A DNA stretch of 64,000 nt. It comes from JAPPHA01 sp964291635. GTDB taxonomy: Bacteria; Pseudomonadota; Alphaproteobacteria; Rhodobacterales; Rhodobacteraceae. The notes under the pieces were generated by a model that was not told where the DNA came from, ran no database searches, and saw nothing but the letters and a program-made list of their open reading frames with translations. The translations under genes and the position numbers were made by a program. Below, piece after piece: positions 26,100 through 34,812 of this stretch (the stretch's first letter is position 1; every line of letters starts with the position of its first letter). Location of the stretch: NCBI GenBank assembly GCA_964291635.2, contig OZ219892.1:248001-312000 (forward strand), given 5' to 3'.

Positions 26100-27094
26100 C
26101 CCGGACGACAAGCCTGTCACCCCTGCTCGAGCGGTTCTTCGTCCAGCGCCTGATGAACCAGCGCCAGGCGAGCCCGCACACCATCAAATCCTATCGGGAT
26201 ACCTTCTGCCAACCCCTGCTCTTCGCACAACGACGTCTCAAGCGGCAACCGTCAGACCTGCACTTCGAGCAGATCGACGCGCCGCTGGTCGTGGCTTTCC
26301 TCGAGGACCTGGAAACGGGGCGTGGAGTGAGCGTTCGCAGCCGCAACACGCGACTCGCCGCCGTTCATTCCTTCTTTCGTTACGCAGCCTTCGAACTGCC
26401 GACCCATGCGGAACAGATCCAGAGGGTGCTCGCCATCCCGTCAAAGCGATACACCCGCAAACAGGTCGGGTTCCTCTCGCGTGACGAGGTCGATGCCCTG
26501 CTCGCGGCACCGGACAGGAGCACATGGTCGGGACGGCGCGATCACGCCTTCATCCTCACCGCCGTGCAAACGGGATTCCGATTGTCGGAAATGACGGGGC
26601 TGAAGCGCGACGACTTTGTCGAGGGCAATGGCCATCACCTGTGCGTCGTCGGAAAGGGACGCAAGGAACGCTGCACACCCCTGGCAGGGCCAACCCGAAA
26701 CGTGTTGAGGAGATGGTTGCAGGAACCGCCACGGGGTTCGGACAACGTGCTCTTTCCCAGCGCCAGGGGCAATCGGCTCAGCGTCGATGGCGTGCAATAC
26801 CTGCTGGACAAGCAGCGCAAGACAGCCGCGACGCAGTGTCCGTCACTGGCAGACAAACGGGTTACCGTTCATCTGCTTCGACATACCTGCGCTATGGAAC
26901 TCCTGCAGGTCGGCATCCACCGCTCGGTCATCGCACTCTGGCTCGGGCATGAGCGCGCCGAGACCACGCAGATCTATGTCGAGGCGACATCGGCAATGAA
27001 AGAGCAGGCACTGGCCAGAACGTCGCCGCGAACTGGTGATCCGGGACGTTACCGGCCTCCTGACAGTCTTCTCGCCTTTCTGAACAGCCTCTGA
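26096..27094 (+). CDS. ritC: RIT-C tyrosine recombinase C
   Basis: 332 residues from the ATG at 26096, which overlaps the ritB stop as ATGA; a longer frame from 25937 would overlap ritB heavily and is not chosen. Motifs TGFRLSEMTGL (Arg), TVHLLRHTCAMEL (HxxR), LGHERAETTQIYVEA (His, Tyr). N-terminal NTRLAAVHSFFRYAAFE is the same core-binding motif as in RIT-A ritC. A stable hairpin follows the stop. Confidence 0.92.
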   Translation: MTRTTSLSPLLERFFVQRLMNQRQASPHTIKSYRDTFCQPLLFAQRRLKRQPSDLHFEQIDAPLVVAFLEDLETGRGVSVRSRNTRLAAVHSFFRYAAFELPTHAEQIQRVLAIPSKRYTRKQVGFLSRDEVDALLAAPDRSTWSGRRDHAFILTAVQTGFRLSEMTGLKRDDFVEGNGHHLCVVGKGRKERCTPLAGPTRNVLRRWLQEPPRGSDNVLFPSARGNRLSVDGVQYLLDKQRKTAATQCPSLADKRVTVHLLRHTCAMELLQVGIHRSVIALWLGHERAETTQIYVEATSAMKEQALARTSPRTGDPGRYRPPDSLLAFLNSL

Positions 27095-27129
27095 CAGGTA
27101 CCGGATTATGTCGGGTAAAATGAACGCAG

Positions 27130-27159
27130 GCGGCGGAAATTCCATTTGGATTCCGCCGC
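27130..27159 (+). terminator. Hairpin after RIT-C ritC
   Basis: Perfect 9-bp stem GCGGCGGAA / TTCCGCCGC with a 12-base loop, 35 bases beyond the ritC stop and just before the right terminal repeat. No U-run. It may end the recombinase transcript or block read-through. Confidence 0.4.
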
Positions 27160-27180
27160 TTGCGGCGGGCCGCTAACTGT

Positions 27181-27215
27181 AACCCGAGATAAAAATGTAC
27201 CCGAGATAATGCCTG
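27181..27215 (-). repeat. RIT-C right terminal repeat and target copy
   Basis: AACCCGAGATAAAAATGTAC followed by CCGAGATA: the inverse of the left terminal repeat, with two copies of the 11-bp unit. It is followed by A and the host copy TGCCTG (27210-27215), after which the interrupted ritA sequence resumes. Confidence 0.85.
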
Positions 27216-28609
27216 AACAGGTGTGAGGATGTCGGGCCGACGCCCCGCATACCGGCCCGCTTGATTGCACGGCCGACGATGGAGCCGCCGATGCTGTTAC
27301 TCGACAAGGGCCGGTATGGTGCCCTGCAGCACAGAAACACCTTCCTCTCGTCGCTGCGCGGCCGGGCCTCCAGGATGTAGTTCCGCAGCGCGTCGCCCAC
27401 ATCCTGCGGCAGCGGCAGTTCAGCCTCCCTCCGCGACTTTCCGCTGACCCGGATGACGGCCCTGTCCCAGTCGATGTCGTCGAGATGCAGCCCGCAGACG
27501 TCACTTGCCCGCAACGCAAGCCGGGCGAGAAGCAGCAGGGCTGCCCGGTCACGCATCCCAATTGGCGTCGTCACGTCGCAGGTCGCGATCATGCGTTCGA
27601 TATCGTCCTGCCCGACATGCCTGGGCAGGCTCTCGCCCCGGTGTCTCGGGATCGTCGGGACCGCGTGGACGAGTTCCGGGCGGCAGAGGCCGTTCGACCC
27701 GAGAAAGCGCAGGTACATCCGGAGCGCACTCGCCTCGTCGCCGACCTGTCCGCGAGAGGCGGTTTCGAGACGGCCCAGGATCGTGTTCCGGACCCGGGCG
27801 GCATCATATGTCCCCGGGTCGTCGCCGAGAGCCGGAAGCAGCGTGCGAACGCGCCATTCGTAATGTTCGATGGTCCTGTCCCTGAGGCCGCGATGCTGCC
27901 GAAGCCAGTGCAGGAATGCGTCCAGATGTTCACCGTGCTCCACGTGGGACTGCGGGACCTTCGGTGCCGGGATGACATCCCTGTCCACCAGGAACGCGGC
28001 AAAATGCCGGAGCATTGATCCGGAAGTGTCGGAACCGGCAAACCTGCTGGGCCTGTCGAGGAACCCCGGGTGAACACAGGTACAGTCGTGGGCAAGAAAG
28101 CGACGCTGAACGCGTTCGTCAGCTACTGCCAGGGGAATGTCCGACAGGTAGAGCCAGACGATGAAGTGACGGCACAGGGCCCCGCTCTGAATGATCAACG
28201 AACGCGCGTATCCCCGCTCTTCCAGGGAATCCCGGAACTGCATCGCGAGATGTCCGCCAGCCTCGATCTCCGGAGGAACATCTGCACGCCCGGTCTCGAG
28301 CAGATGCCGGAGGAACCTGAGCGCAAACCGCCTGCACTTCCGACCGGGCTTCCTGCCGCTCCGGGGCCAGTCCGGGCAGTGGCATTCATGGCTCATGAAA
28401 CGGTCCACGAGGCGGATGTCGAACGCGTCGAGACCCGTTCCGTTGAGCGCCAGCCAGATCACGATGTGCCTGGCCGTACTGGTCAATACGCGGGCCATCC
28501 CGGCCGAGAGGCCAAGGCCTTCCAAGTGCTCCGCATAGGACCGGACAACACGGGAATTCCGTTCCGGAACCACATCTGGCAGTGGCGGAGCGAACTGTTT
28601 CGAAGGCAT
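27210..28609 (-). pseudogene. ritA: RIT-A ritA, N-terminal part
   Basis: From the ATG at 28609 (MPSKQFAPPLPDVVPERNSR) about 466 codons match RIT-B ritA closely (over 85 percent by eye), including the catalytic LALRASDVCGLHLDDIDWD, and stop matching after SSHLFRH. The reading then runs into RIT-C and ends at 27173. The HxxR box survives here as HLFR, but the downstream His/Tyr segment is at 23600-23768. RIT-A therefore lacks a working ritA unless RIT-B supplies it in trans. Confidence 0.92.
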
Positions 28610-28629
28610 GATCCCTCTCCTGTCAGTGT

Positions 28630-29327
28630 TGTCCTGCGGGTCGAGCGGGGCCAGGGCCTGGTGACGTACTGTGCGGAAAAACCTGTCGATCTTTCCCTTC
28701 CCGCGTCGTGGTACGGGCGCGCATGGAGAATGCGATGCCGAGGCGGGCGCAGATCATCGCCAGCTGCCGGGAGCGGAAGTTGCTGCCGTTGTCGACGTAA
28801 AGTCTTGCGGCGAGACCCCGGCGGGTGATCGCCCCGCGCAGCACCAGGAGAAAGGCCGGCGTGTTGTCGGCGAATGAGAGCCTGGCATAGGGGATGACCC
28901 GTGTGGCGTCATCGAGGATGGCCAGCAGGCAGGTCTTGCGCCTGCGTCCGCGGTCGACGGCGACGCGTGTTTCGCCGTCCTCGCCGGAGTCCCGGGCCTG
29001 CTCGATCACCTTGCGCACACTCAGTTCCGGCGCGTCACGCTTGATCGGCAGCAGCGTCTCGATCACATCCGGAGACATCCGCCGCGGCTGGGCGCGAACG
29101 GACCGGGCCTTGGGCATCAGCCCGTCAAAGCCGTCGCGCTCGTAGATGCGGATCCAGTCCCTGAGAACCCGGGTCCGGGTGCTGCCCGGGATCGCATGGG
29201 CGCGTTCCGCCCTGGCCCGGACCGCGGCCGCCCGTTCGACGCCCGGCGGGAGCGTCATGATATCCGCGATCTGCCCATATCGGAACAATGCGACATCGTG
29301 GCGATCCCGGTCTGCGGGTGTCTTCAT
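28630..29327 (-). pseudogene. DDE-type integrase/transposase, decayed
   Basis: N-terminal helix-turn-helix region (IPGSTRTRVLRDWIRIYERD) followed by a catalytic-core segment LLAILDDATRVIPYARLSF and RGLAARLYVDNGSNFRSRQL, typical of IS481/Mu-like DDE transposases. A segment of 50 or more residues that should hold the first catalytic Asp is deleted (near RDSGEDGETRVAVDRG). Near 28720 the frame shifts; GKGKIDRFFRTVRHQALA continues in another frame right to the insert edge. Inactive. Confidence 0.75.
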
Positions 29328-29363
29328 GATGGTGGTCCTCAGTGTCTGGGTAGTGATTCCGTT

Positions 29364-30098
29364 TCACAGACGCTTAGGCCCATGACGGAGGCCGCGACAC
29401 GGGCCATCGTGTGTTGGTGGGCCGGTTTGCGATCCGGCATCGGCGGAACTGCGCCGGAATCCGACCGGCGTGGGCAGCGCCTGGAGGTGATCGGTGCAGA
29501 GCAGCCGGAGCGTGATAAGCACGCTCCCGGTTCCGGTATGCTCCCGGAAAGCGTCGATCCGGATCGGGGTCCCGGCGAACAGGTCGGGGAACAGCCCGAT
29601 GACGATCCCGAGAAAGGTTTCGACCCAGACGGCGCGGCGCCGGATCCAGCGCCGGGCAGCCCGGGGGTCGCCATGATGGCCGGGACGCACCCGGTCCGCC
29701 GCCGCCGCAAGGCCGTCCTCGGATTCCGCCGCCGCCAAGCTGTCCTCGACCGCGTGCAGCGTGCCCGCCATCCCCGCCGCCATGAACCGCGGCAGCAGGC
29801 TGAACGTCATCGGCGAATCCGGACAGTAGTATCGGGCAACCTTGAGCCCGACCGGGGTCTTGCGCGCGTAGGTGCCGTGACGGGCAAACCGGCAACAACC
29901 GTCGGGGTGGTTCGGGCAGCGCTCAAGCTTTGCGTCACGCCACGCCTGCGTGCTAACGTATTCCTCGGCGGAAAGGTCTGTCTCGTGGATGAGTTGCACT
30001 CGACCGCCCACGGCCCGGCGGAGGACAGTCCGCGCGGGCCACTTCTTCTTTTGCTGACCTGAACCCGAAGGAGTAGACGGCAGCCGCCGGGACAGCAA
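29364..30098 (-). CDS. IS-associated protein, DUF6431-like
   Basis: 244 residues. Contains CPNHPDGCCRFARHGTYARK and VARYYCPDSPMTFSLLPRF, a cysteine/histidine-rich zinc-ribbon-like N-terminal domain found in accessory proteins encoded next to DDE transposases of this type; family assignment is from memory of these motifs. The C-terminal half has low-complexity Arg/Ala content. The start is uncertain (30098 is the longest frame). The partner transposase at 28630-29327 is broken, so the pair is probably inactive. Confidence 0.5.
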   Translation of the reverse strand: MLSRRLPSTPSGSGQQKKKWPARTVLRRAVGGRVQLIHETDLSAEEYVSTQAWRDAKLERCPNHPDGCCRFARHGTYARKTPVGLKVARYYCPDSPMTFSLLPRFMAAGMAGTLHAVEDSLAAAESEDGLAAAADRVRPGHHGDPRAARRWIRRRAVWVETFLGIVIGLFPDLFAGTPIRIDAFREHTGTGSVLITLRLLCTDHLQALPTPVGFRRSSADAGSQTGPPTHDGPCRGLRHGPKRL

Positions 30099-30319
30099 TC
30101 GGAAGATCCCGAAACCCGCTTCCGGCGAAGCGCAGGCAGACAGCGATCAGCCTGCCCGGAATCAACCGCCGGAACAATGCGCTGCCTGGGAAAGAAGGGG
30201 CTGAGGGGTTCCCGGGTTATTCCGATTCCCGGGAATTCCGAAGTCAGCCTAAACCGGGAAAGCTACCGTGCTGAACGGTGATCTGGTTTGAGAAAGAACA
30301 GTGTCAAAACAGACAGGAG

Positions 30320-30421
30320 TAGAGCAGATTTTTATGGGACCCGAATCAGCGGAAAAGGCGTGTCATGACAGACACTTGGGATTCAAGATTCACATAACAA
30401 TTTGGTTCCCATAATCGTCCT
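30320..30421 (-). repeat. RIT-A right terminal repeat and target copy
   Basis: Inverse of the left end: GGTTCCCATAAT ends at 30415 and is followed directly by host CGTCCT (30416-30421), then group II intron sequence. There is no AAT-12-nt-ATT module on this side, so the palindromic module is at one end only. Confidence 0.85.
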
Positions 30422-31172
30422 CTTCCATGACGCCGGCGCCAAGCCACTTGGAAATCAGCCGGATGACCCGTCGATCCCCAATCCGGTGCTCCACGAACTT
30501 GACGAGCCAGCTTCGATCCAAACGATCGAAAAAGGCCCGTAAATCCGCGTCAACAATCCAGTTGACCTTGCGCCGTTCAATCCCGTACGCCAGCGCGTCG
30601 AGCGCGTCATGCGCACCGCGACCGGGTCGGAACCCATAGCTGAACCCGAGGAACTCCGGCTCGAATATCGGCACAAGGATGGTCTCCGCCACCGCAGTCT
30701 GGACGATCTTGTCCTCCAGTGCCGCAATGCCAAGCGGTCGTGTTCCCCCGTCCGGTTTCGGTATCTCTACCCGCCGGGACGGGAGCGCCCGGTACGCCCC
30801 GCTGTGAACACGGTCGTGCAGGCCAAGCAGACGCATGGCCAGTCCATCCCCGTATTCATCCCACGTCACCCCGTCCACGCCTGCCGCCGCGTCCTGCTTC
30901 AGCATGAAGTAGGCCGCTTCGAGCGCGTCCGTCGTGATGTGGTGCAGGAGCGCAGTGAGCTTCTCCTTCGGTTTCCTCGTGGCTGCTTGCCGTATCCGCT
31001 CCGCCGCCTGTGACATGCGATCCCGGCCCTGTGTCCGGTGCGTGCTTTGGCCTCGCGGATTCCCCTTGGTTCCGGCCCTTCCCTCCACCGGCTCCGCAAG
31101 AACTGCCGTTCCCTTGTTCGCCGACTTCGCCGGTACTATGGCCGGATCCGACTGCTTCAATCCGTTCGTCAT
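30422..31172 (-). pseudogene. Group II intron 1 reverse transcriptase, N-terminal part
   Basis: From ATG at 31172 (MTNGLKQSDPAIVPAKSANK) through DAAAGVDGVTWDEYGDGLA (RT0/1), RRVEIPKPDGGTRPLGIAAL, GFSYGFRPGRGAHDALD and WIVDADLRAFFDRLD (first catalytic Asp pair) to GVMEE, where RIT-A interrupts. The order of RT blocks and the start fit bacterial group II intron-encoded proteins. It continues at 21568 on the other side of RIT-A. Confidence 0.88.
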
Positions 31173-31529
31173 CGATTCAGAATATCTCCTTTCTTCAGCG
31201 GCCCCGGCACGACTGCCGGGGCGAATTGAAGCCCTCCCGAGTCCCGGCGTGGGGTGTACGTGCGTCCCTGGATTCCTCGGACAGCGCGGAGCCCTGCAGT
31301 CCCTCACCATGGCGGTCCTGCAGGTGTTGCCTTCGGCAGAATAGAGAACCTCGGCACTCCGAATGATAAGATTTTCGTTGCTCAATCATCCTGTCCACAC
31401 GCGCCGCTACCGACGCTTCACGTGCACCCTCGCGAGTGCACGCGCACGGCTCGCGGTGGAGGTGGTGGTTAACCTTTCCTTCCTGCCGGACTTGCACCGG
31501 CTACCCCAGCGCCAGTTAGCTCGGCGCTC
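31173..31529 (-). ncRNA. Group II intron 1, 5' ribozyme part (truncated)
   Basis: Minus-strand sequence upstream of the reverse transcriptase start contains GCCGGTGCAAGTCCGGC, a hairpin typical of domain I of bacterial group II introns, and GC-rich stems leading to the coding region. The expected GTGYG 5' end is missing; IS4 sequence begins at 31530. Confidence 0.5.
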
Positions 31530-31985
31530 CTATTCCAGCTTTTTCTCGCCGAGTGCGTCGCGGACCTGAACCGCCCAGTTCAACCGTTCGAGCCCCTGCC
31601 AGACCTTCTTCGTTCCCGGCAGCGTCTGCCGCGTGGAGGGATGGGAGCCAACCAGGCGCCCGAGATCGATGACGACCGTCCGGATGTCGGGGACCTGCCC
31701 GGCGGGCATCCTCACGACATCCCGGTGCCCCTGCGACTCCAGCATCGTGTGGAGCAGGTCGACGTCCTCCTGCGGGAACACCTCTGTCGCGGGGGTCTCG
31801 GGTCGTTCCCGCGCGAGGACGGTCAGGTCAGCGACATGGACGGCAGTGACCGCGTCAAAGGCGAGGCACTTGCGCAGGTCGTCGACCGCGTCCAGCCAGC
31901 GGTCCTTGATCCGGGTGCCGGTCTTCAGCGTCCGGAACCAGGTCTCGATCGTCCATCTCTTGCGGTACAACGAGGCAGGTCCTGG
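31530..31985 (-). pseudogene. IS4-family transposase, C-terminal fragment
   Basis: Begins LYRKRWTIETWFRTLKTGTR (the YREK-like motif region carrying the catalytic Glu of IS4/Tn5-type transposases), then DLRKCLAFDAVTAVHVADLT and VVIDLGRLVGSHPSTRQTLP to a stop at 31530. Everything upstream, including the two catalytic Asp, is replaced by IS21 sequence. Its own 3' end abuts the group II intron. Confidence 0.82.
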
Positions 31986-32955
31986 AGACGCCCCGGCTCA
32001 GCGGGCGGTGGCCATCGAAGGGCCCCGGAAAGGGAATCAGGCAGCGGCGCTCCTCGCGTGCGAACACCTCCCGGATCGTCAGCTCGGGATCGTCGGGATG
32101 CGGGTGCTCCCGCGCATGCCTGCGACAGCTCTCCTCGAGCCAGTCGTTCAGGTCGTCGAGGCTGTCGAAGCGCGGAGGCTCGCGGAACAGCCGCTCGCGG
32201 ACGTCGCCAACCTGGTTCTCGACCTGGCCCTTCTCCCACGCCGCGTTCGGCGTGCATGCCACCGGATCCACGAGGAAGTGCCCGCACATCTCCAGGAAAC
32301 GGGCGTTGAACTTGCGCGTCCGCCCCGCGAAGATGACGTCGACCACCGTCTTCATGTTGTCGTAGATGCCGCGCTGGCAGGAACCTCCGAACAACTGGAA
32401 CGCCCGGTTGTGGGCGTCGAAGACCATCTCCTGGGTCTCGCGCGGATACGCACGCACGAAGCTCATGCGGCTGTAGCACAGGCGCATGTGCGCCACCCTG
32501 ATCCGCACCGTCGTGCCGCCGATCACCGCCCTTTCATGGCTCCAGTCGAACTGGTAGGCCTCGCCGGGATCGAACGCCAGGGGAACGTAGGCGCCCGACA
32601 CGCCGCCGCCCTGGCGCCGCTTCCACGCGGCCGCGTAGCGGCAGACGGCACTGTAGCTCGCATCGCATCCCTGGTCCGCAAGCTGCCCCCAGATCCGCTT
32701 CATGCTCAGGCGGTCACGCCGCTTTGTCTCCTTGTCGGTGTTGGCCTCAAGCTTCCGCTCAAGCTCCGGGATTAAGTCACCGAGCTTCGGATGAGGCTGG
32801 TCCGGACGCCGGTACTTCGGTACCGATTCCCCGGAGCGCAACACCTTGCGAACCGTGTTGCGCGACACGCCCATCGACTTCGCGATCGAGCGAATGGACT
32901 TCCCTTGAACGTGCCACGCACGCCGAATCTTGCCGATCGTCTCCACTGACACCAT
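31986..32955 (-). pseudogene. istA: IS21-family transposase IstA, truncated
   Basis: From MVSVETIGKIRRAWHVQGKS (a start at 32997 is also possible) the protein has an HTH, the DDE core (FDWSHERAVIGGTTVRIRVA, YDNMKTVVDVIFAGRTRKF, TPNAAWEKGQVENQVG) and then stops matching near PFDGHRPLSRG, where the IS4 fragment begins. About 150 C-terminal residues and the partner istB are missing. The frame reads on into IS4 DNA but that part is not homologous. Confidence 0.85.
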
Positions 32956-33000
32956 CTCTCCTGCCTCGCTGAATTGTCGCGAGGCAGTCGTTTCCATCGG

Positions 33001-33067
33001 ATCAGGGGTGGGTCAATTTTGAACGCGAATCACCCCGAAAGTGGGTCAATTTTGAACGCGATTCCAC
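33001..33067 (-). repeat. IS21 end with two direct repeats
   Basis: Minus strand TGTGGAATCGCGTTCAAAAT at the edge, with GCGTTCAAAATTGACCCAC occurring twice in the same direction, 39 bases apart. Multiple terminal repeats next to the istA start are usual for IS21-family ends. Confidence 0.75.
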
Positions 33068-33737
33068 ATATTCGGCAATTTGGGACTTGACCCTGTGAAG
33101 ATTCTCTAACTATTTTGGTTTCTGGAGAGGTCGGCAGTGGCTGAACGGTTGCGGCGGCATTGTCAGAGGATGGCTGTTCAGGGTACGGGTTCCTCACCTT
33201 GGCCGGAGGGATTGGCAGCGGCCTCAATTCCGTGGTCCGATCGGCCAACCACACGCGGTAGGCAATTCAACCGCCGTTTTTTCGCTGTGATCGAGTATTC
33301 CTTCCGTTCTGATGCCGAGGGAACACTGGGTGCGGCCGTCCGTTCTGATGCCGAAACACTGGGTGCGGCCGTGGACGAAGGGAAGGGGTTGCGGCAGTGG
33401 TTACCACTGGCAGGGGGCGTTACCCAGTTGGGTTTCCCTGTTTTCAGGAGCGTTCGCATTGATGCGGGGGCCATGTCGCCGGCTTTTTGGCCAGCATCGG
33501 CGTCGGTGCGGTTTTATCCGTGGCGAGTTCGCGCGTACCGCGAGGTAAAATGGCACAATCCGTCTTTGGCGCGTCCGCGATCGCCCTCTTCGTCCACGCC
33601 CGGCTGTAGTGTTCGCGTGTGGGATTGTTGGACGGATCGAGACGTCCGATCCGACATCGTCGTGACTAGACGCCGCCGACACGTTTTGCATTGGCATGGG
33701 GTCGATGTACGTTGGCGGCGGAGGTGAAGGCAGGCAA
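33068..33737. other. Intergenic before dioxygenase gene
   Basis: No convincing gene. The plus-strand frame 33137-33727 has no family resemblance. The stretch holds a short tandem duplication (33304-33372) and, near its end, the ribosome site of the next gene. Confidence 0.45.
33304..33372 (+). repeat. Imperfect two-copy tandem repeat
   Basis: CCGTTCTGATGCCGA(GGG)AACACTGGG and TGCGGCCGT repeated back to back: 36 bp (33304-33339) then 33 bp (33340-33372), the second lacking three bases. No function is evident. Confidence 0.85.
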
Positions 33738-34697
33738 ATGATCGTATCCGCCGACCTGCGCCGGTTCTGGGAGACCGGATATCTCGTGCTCGAGAACTTC
33801 ATCGATCGCGGAACAATTCTCGATCCCGTGATCGCCGAGTACGAGCAGATCATGGACGAAATCGCCGCGGGCTGGGTGCGTGATGGTCGGCTTGATGCCG
33901 ACCGCTGGCCGCCGACGTTTGAGGGGCGGATCGTCGCCGCTTGCCAGGCGGGCCTGGATTACTTTCAACCGATGGACATTTCATTGCCCGGCGGTCCGAT
34001 CAATGTGGACACGCCGTTTCATGCCGGTCCTGCAGTTTTCCGGATGATGACCGATAACAACCTGCTCGATGTCGTGGAGTCGATCATCGGACCCGAGATC
34101 ACGTCCAATCCGATCCAGCATGTCCGCATCAAGCCGCCTGCTTGCCAAGTTCACGAAACGGAAACCCGGACTCTCATCACCGCGACGGACTGGCACCAGG
34201 ACCGCGCTGTTGCGCTCGAAGAGGCCGACCGCACGCACATGGTCACGGTCTGGATAGCTGTGACCGATGCGACCGTCGAAAACGGATGTCTGCAGGTGAT
34301 CCCAGGTAGCCATTGCGGCGGCATGAAACTCCACTGCCCAAACCCGCAGGCCCGCATACCCGATGACTTGATGGACGGCCTGTCGGCCATGCCGCTCCCC
34401 GTGAAGGCCGGAAGCCTGATCCTCCTGCATCCGCTGACGATTCATTCGTCACTAGCCAACAACACCGCCACCGAGGTCCGATGGAGTTTCGATCTTCGCT
34501 ACAGTGTCACCGGAGAACCGACCGGTCGCCCCATGTTCCCGAGCTTTGTCGCCCGCAGCCGCGCCAACCCGGGCATCGAGATGCATGATCCCAGTCAATG
34601 GCGGTCATCATGGGAAACGGCCCGGGCACGATTGTCGGCCGATCAGCGGTCGCGAATCGTCCACCGTTGGTCACCCGACGCAGTGCCCTGTGCGTGA
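33738..34697 (+). CDS. Phytanoyl-CoA dioxygenase family protein
   Basis: 319 residues, Fe(II)/2-oxoglutarate-dependent oxygenase of the PhyH type. The N-terminal FWETGYLVLENFID, the metal-binding WHQD (HxD) in ATDWHQDRAVAL, GCLQVIPGSH and the distal HPLTIHSS histidine followed by WSFDLRYS (2-oxoglutarate Arg) are all present. It hydroxylates an unknown, probably acyl or small-molecule, substrate. The ATG at 33738 follows GGAGGTGAAGG; a longer start at 33696 is less likely. It is convergent with the TRAP transporter, which may import the substrate (inference). Confidence 0.85.
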   Translation: MIVSADLRRFWETGYLVLENFIDRGTILDPVIAEYEQIMDEIAAGWVRDGRLDADRWPPTFEGRIVAACQAGLDYFQPMDISLPGGPINVDTPFHAGPAVFRMMTDNNLLDVVESIIGPEITSNPIQHVRIKPPACQVHETETRTLITATDWHQDRAVALEEADRTHMVTVWIAVTDATVENGCLQVIPGSHCGGMKLHCPNPQARIPDDLMDGLSAMPLPVKAGSLILLHPLTIHSSLANNTATEVRWSFDLRYSVTGEPTGRPMFPSFVARSRANPGIEMHDPSQWRSSWETARARLSADQRSRIVHRWSPDAVPCA

Positions 34698-34812
34698 GGT
34701 TGCCGCGCGATCGCGAGGCTGCTGGAATTCCGGCTGGAGCTACCGGCCAACATGGTTGCAGTGGCGGACATGATGCTCATAATCCTGGAGAAAATAGGGA
34801 TGAATTGGCCTG

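Larger units (their letters stand above)
23769..27209 (+). mobile_element. RIT-C, intact recombinase-in-trio element inside RIT-A
   Basis: A 3.4-kb element with three overlapping plus-strand tyrosine recombinases, opposite in direction to its host. Ends carry 27-bp inverted repeats, each with two copies of TATCTCGGGTA. Host sequence TGCCTG is found directly repeated on both sides (23763-23768 and 27210-27215), a 6-bp target duplication. It is inserted in the ritA codons for the HxxR catalytic box. The proteins are only distantly similar to those of RIT-A and RIT-B, so this is a different RIT lineage. Confidence 0.88.
28630..30298 (-). mobile_element. Insertion sequence near RIT-A right end
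   Basis: Compared with RIT-B, RIT-A has about 1.67 kb extra between the ritA start and its right terminal repeat. The flanks are CAGTGT on both sides (28624-28629 and 30299-30304), the same CAGTGT present once in RIT-B, so this is a 6-bp target duplication. The insert encodes a damaged DDE transposase and a cysteine-rich partner protein. No matching terminal inverted repeats were recognised. Confidence 0.65.
21570..30415 (-). mobile_element. RIT-A, recombinase-in-trio element (interrupted)
   Basis: An 8.8-kb element bounded by near-identical inverted repeats of about 95 bp and coding on the minus strand for three tyrosine recombinases in the order ritA-ritB-ritC. It has been enlarged by RIT-C (inside ritA) and by an insertion sequence near the right end; without them it would match RIT-B (about 3.7 kb). 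The host sequence CGCCCT (21564-21569) recurs as CGTCCT at 30416-30421, consistent with a 6-bp target duplication carrying one change. It is inserted in the reverse transcriptase gene of group II intron 1. Confidence 0.88.
20741..31529 (-). mobile_element. Group II intron 1, split by RIT-A and 5'-truncated
   Basis: Two halves of one intron lie on the minus strand. The 5' half (31529-30422) has a domain-I-like stretch GCCGGTGCAAGTCCGGC and the N-terminal part of the reverse transcriptase. The 3' half (21568-20741) has the C-terminal part of the reverse transcriptase and a hairpin of intron domain-V type. Joining the halves gives GVMEE-GEWRDTLWG, a continuous RT sequence, with the 8.8-kb RIT-A between them. 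The intron 5' end is lost where an IS4 fragment abuts at 31530. The exact 3' boundary (near 20741) is estimated. Confidence 0.75.

Noticed and set aside
20834..31172. Idea that the reverse transcriptases belong to a retron or diversity-generating system
   Set aside because: Both show maturase domain X and group II ribozyme hairpins; no variable-repeat or msr/msd features were seen.
31855..32997. Single 380-residue IstA protein
   Set aside because: Its last 45 or so residues are out-of-frame IS4 DNA; only the upstream part is IS21.
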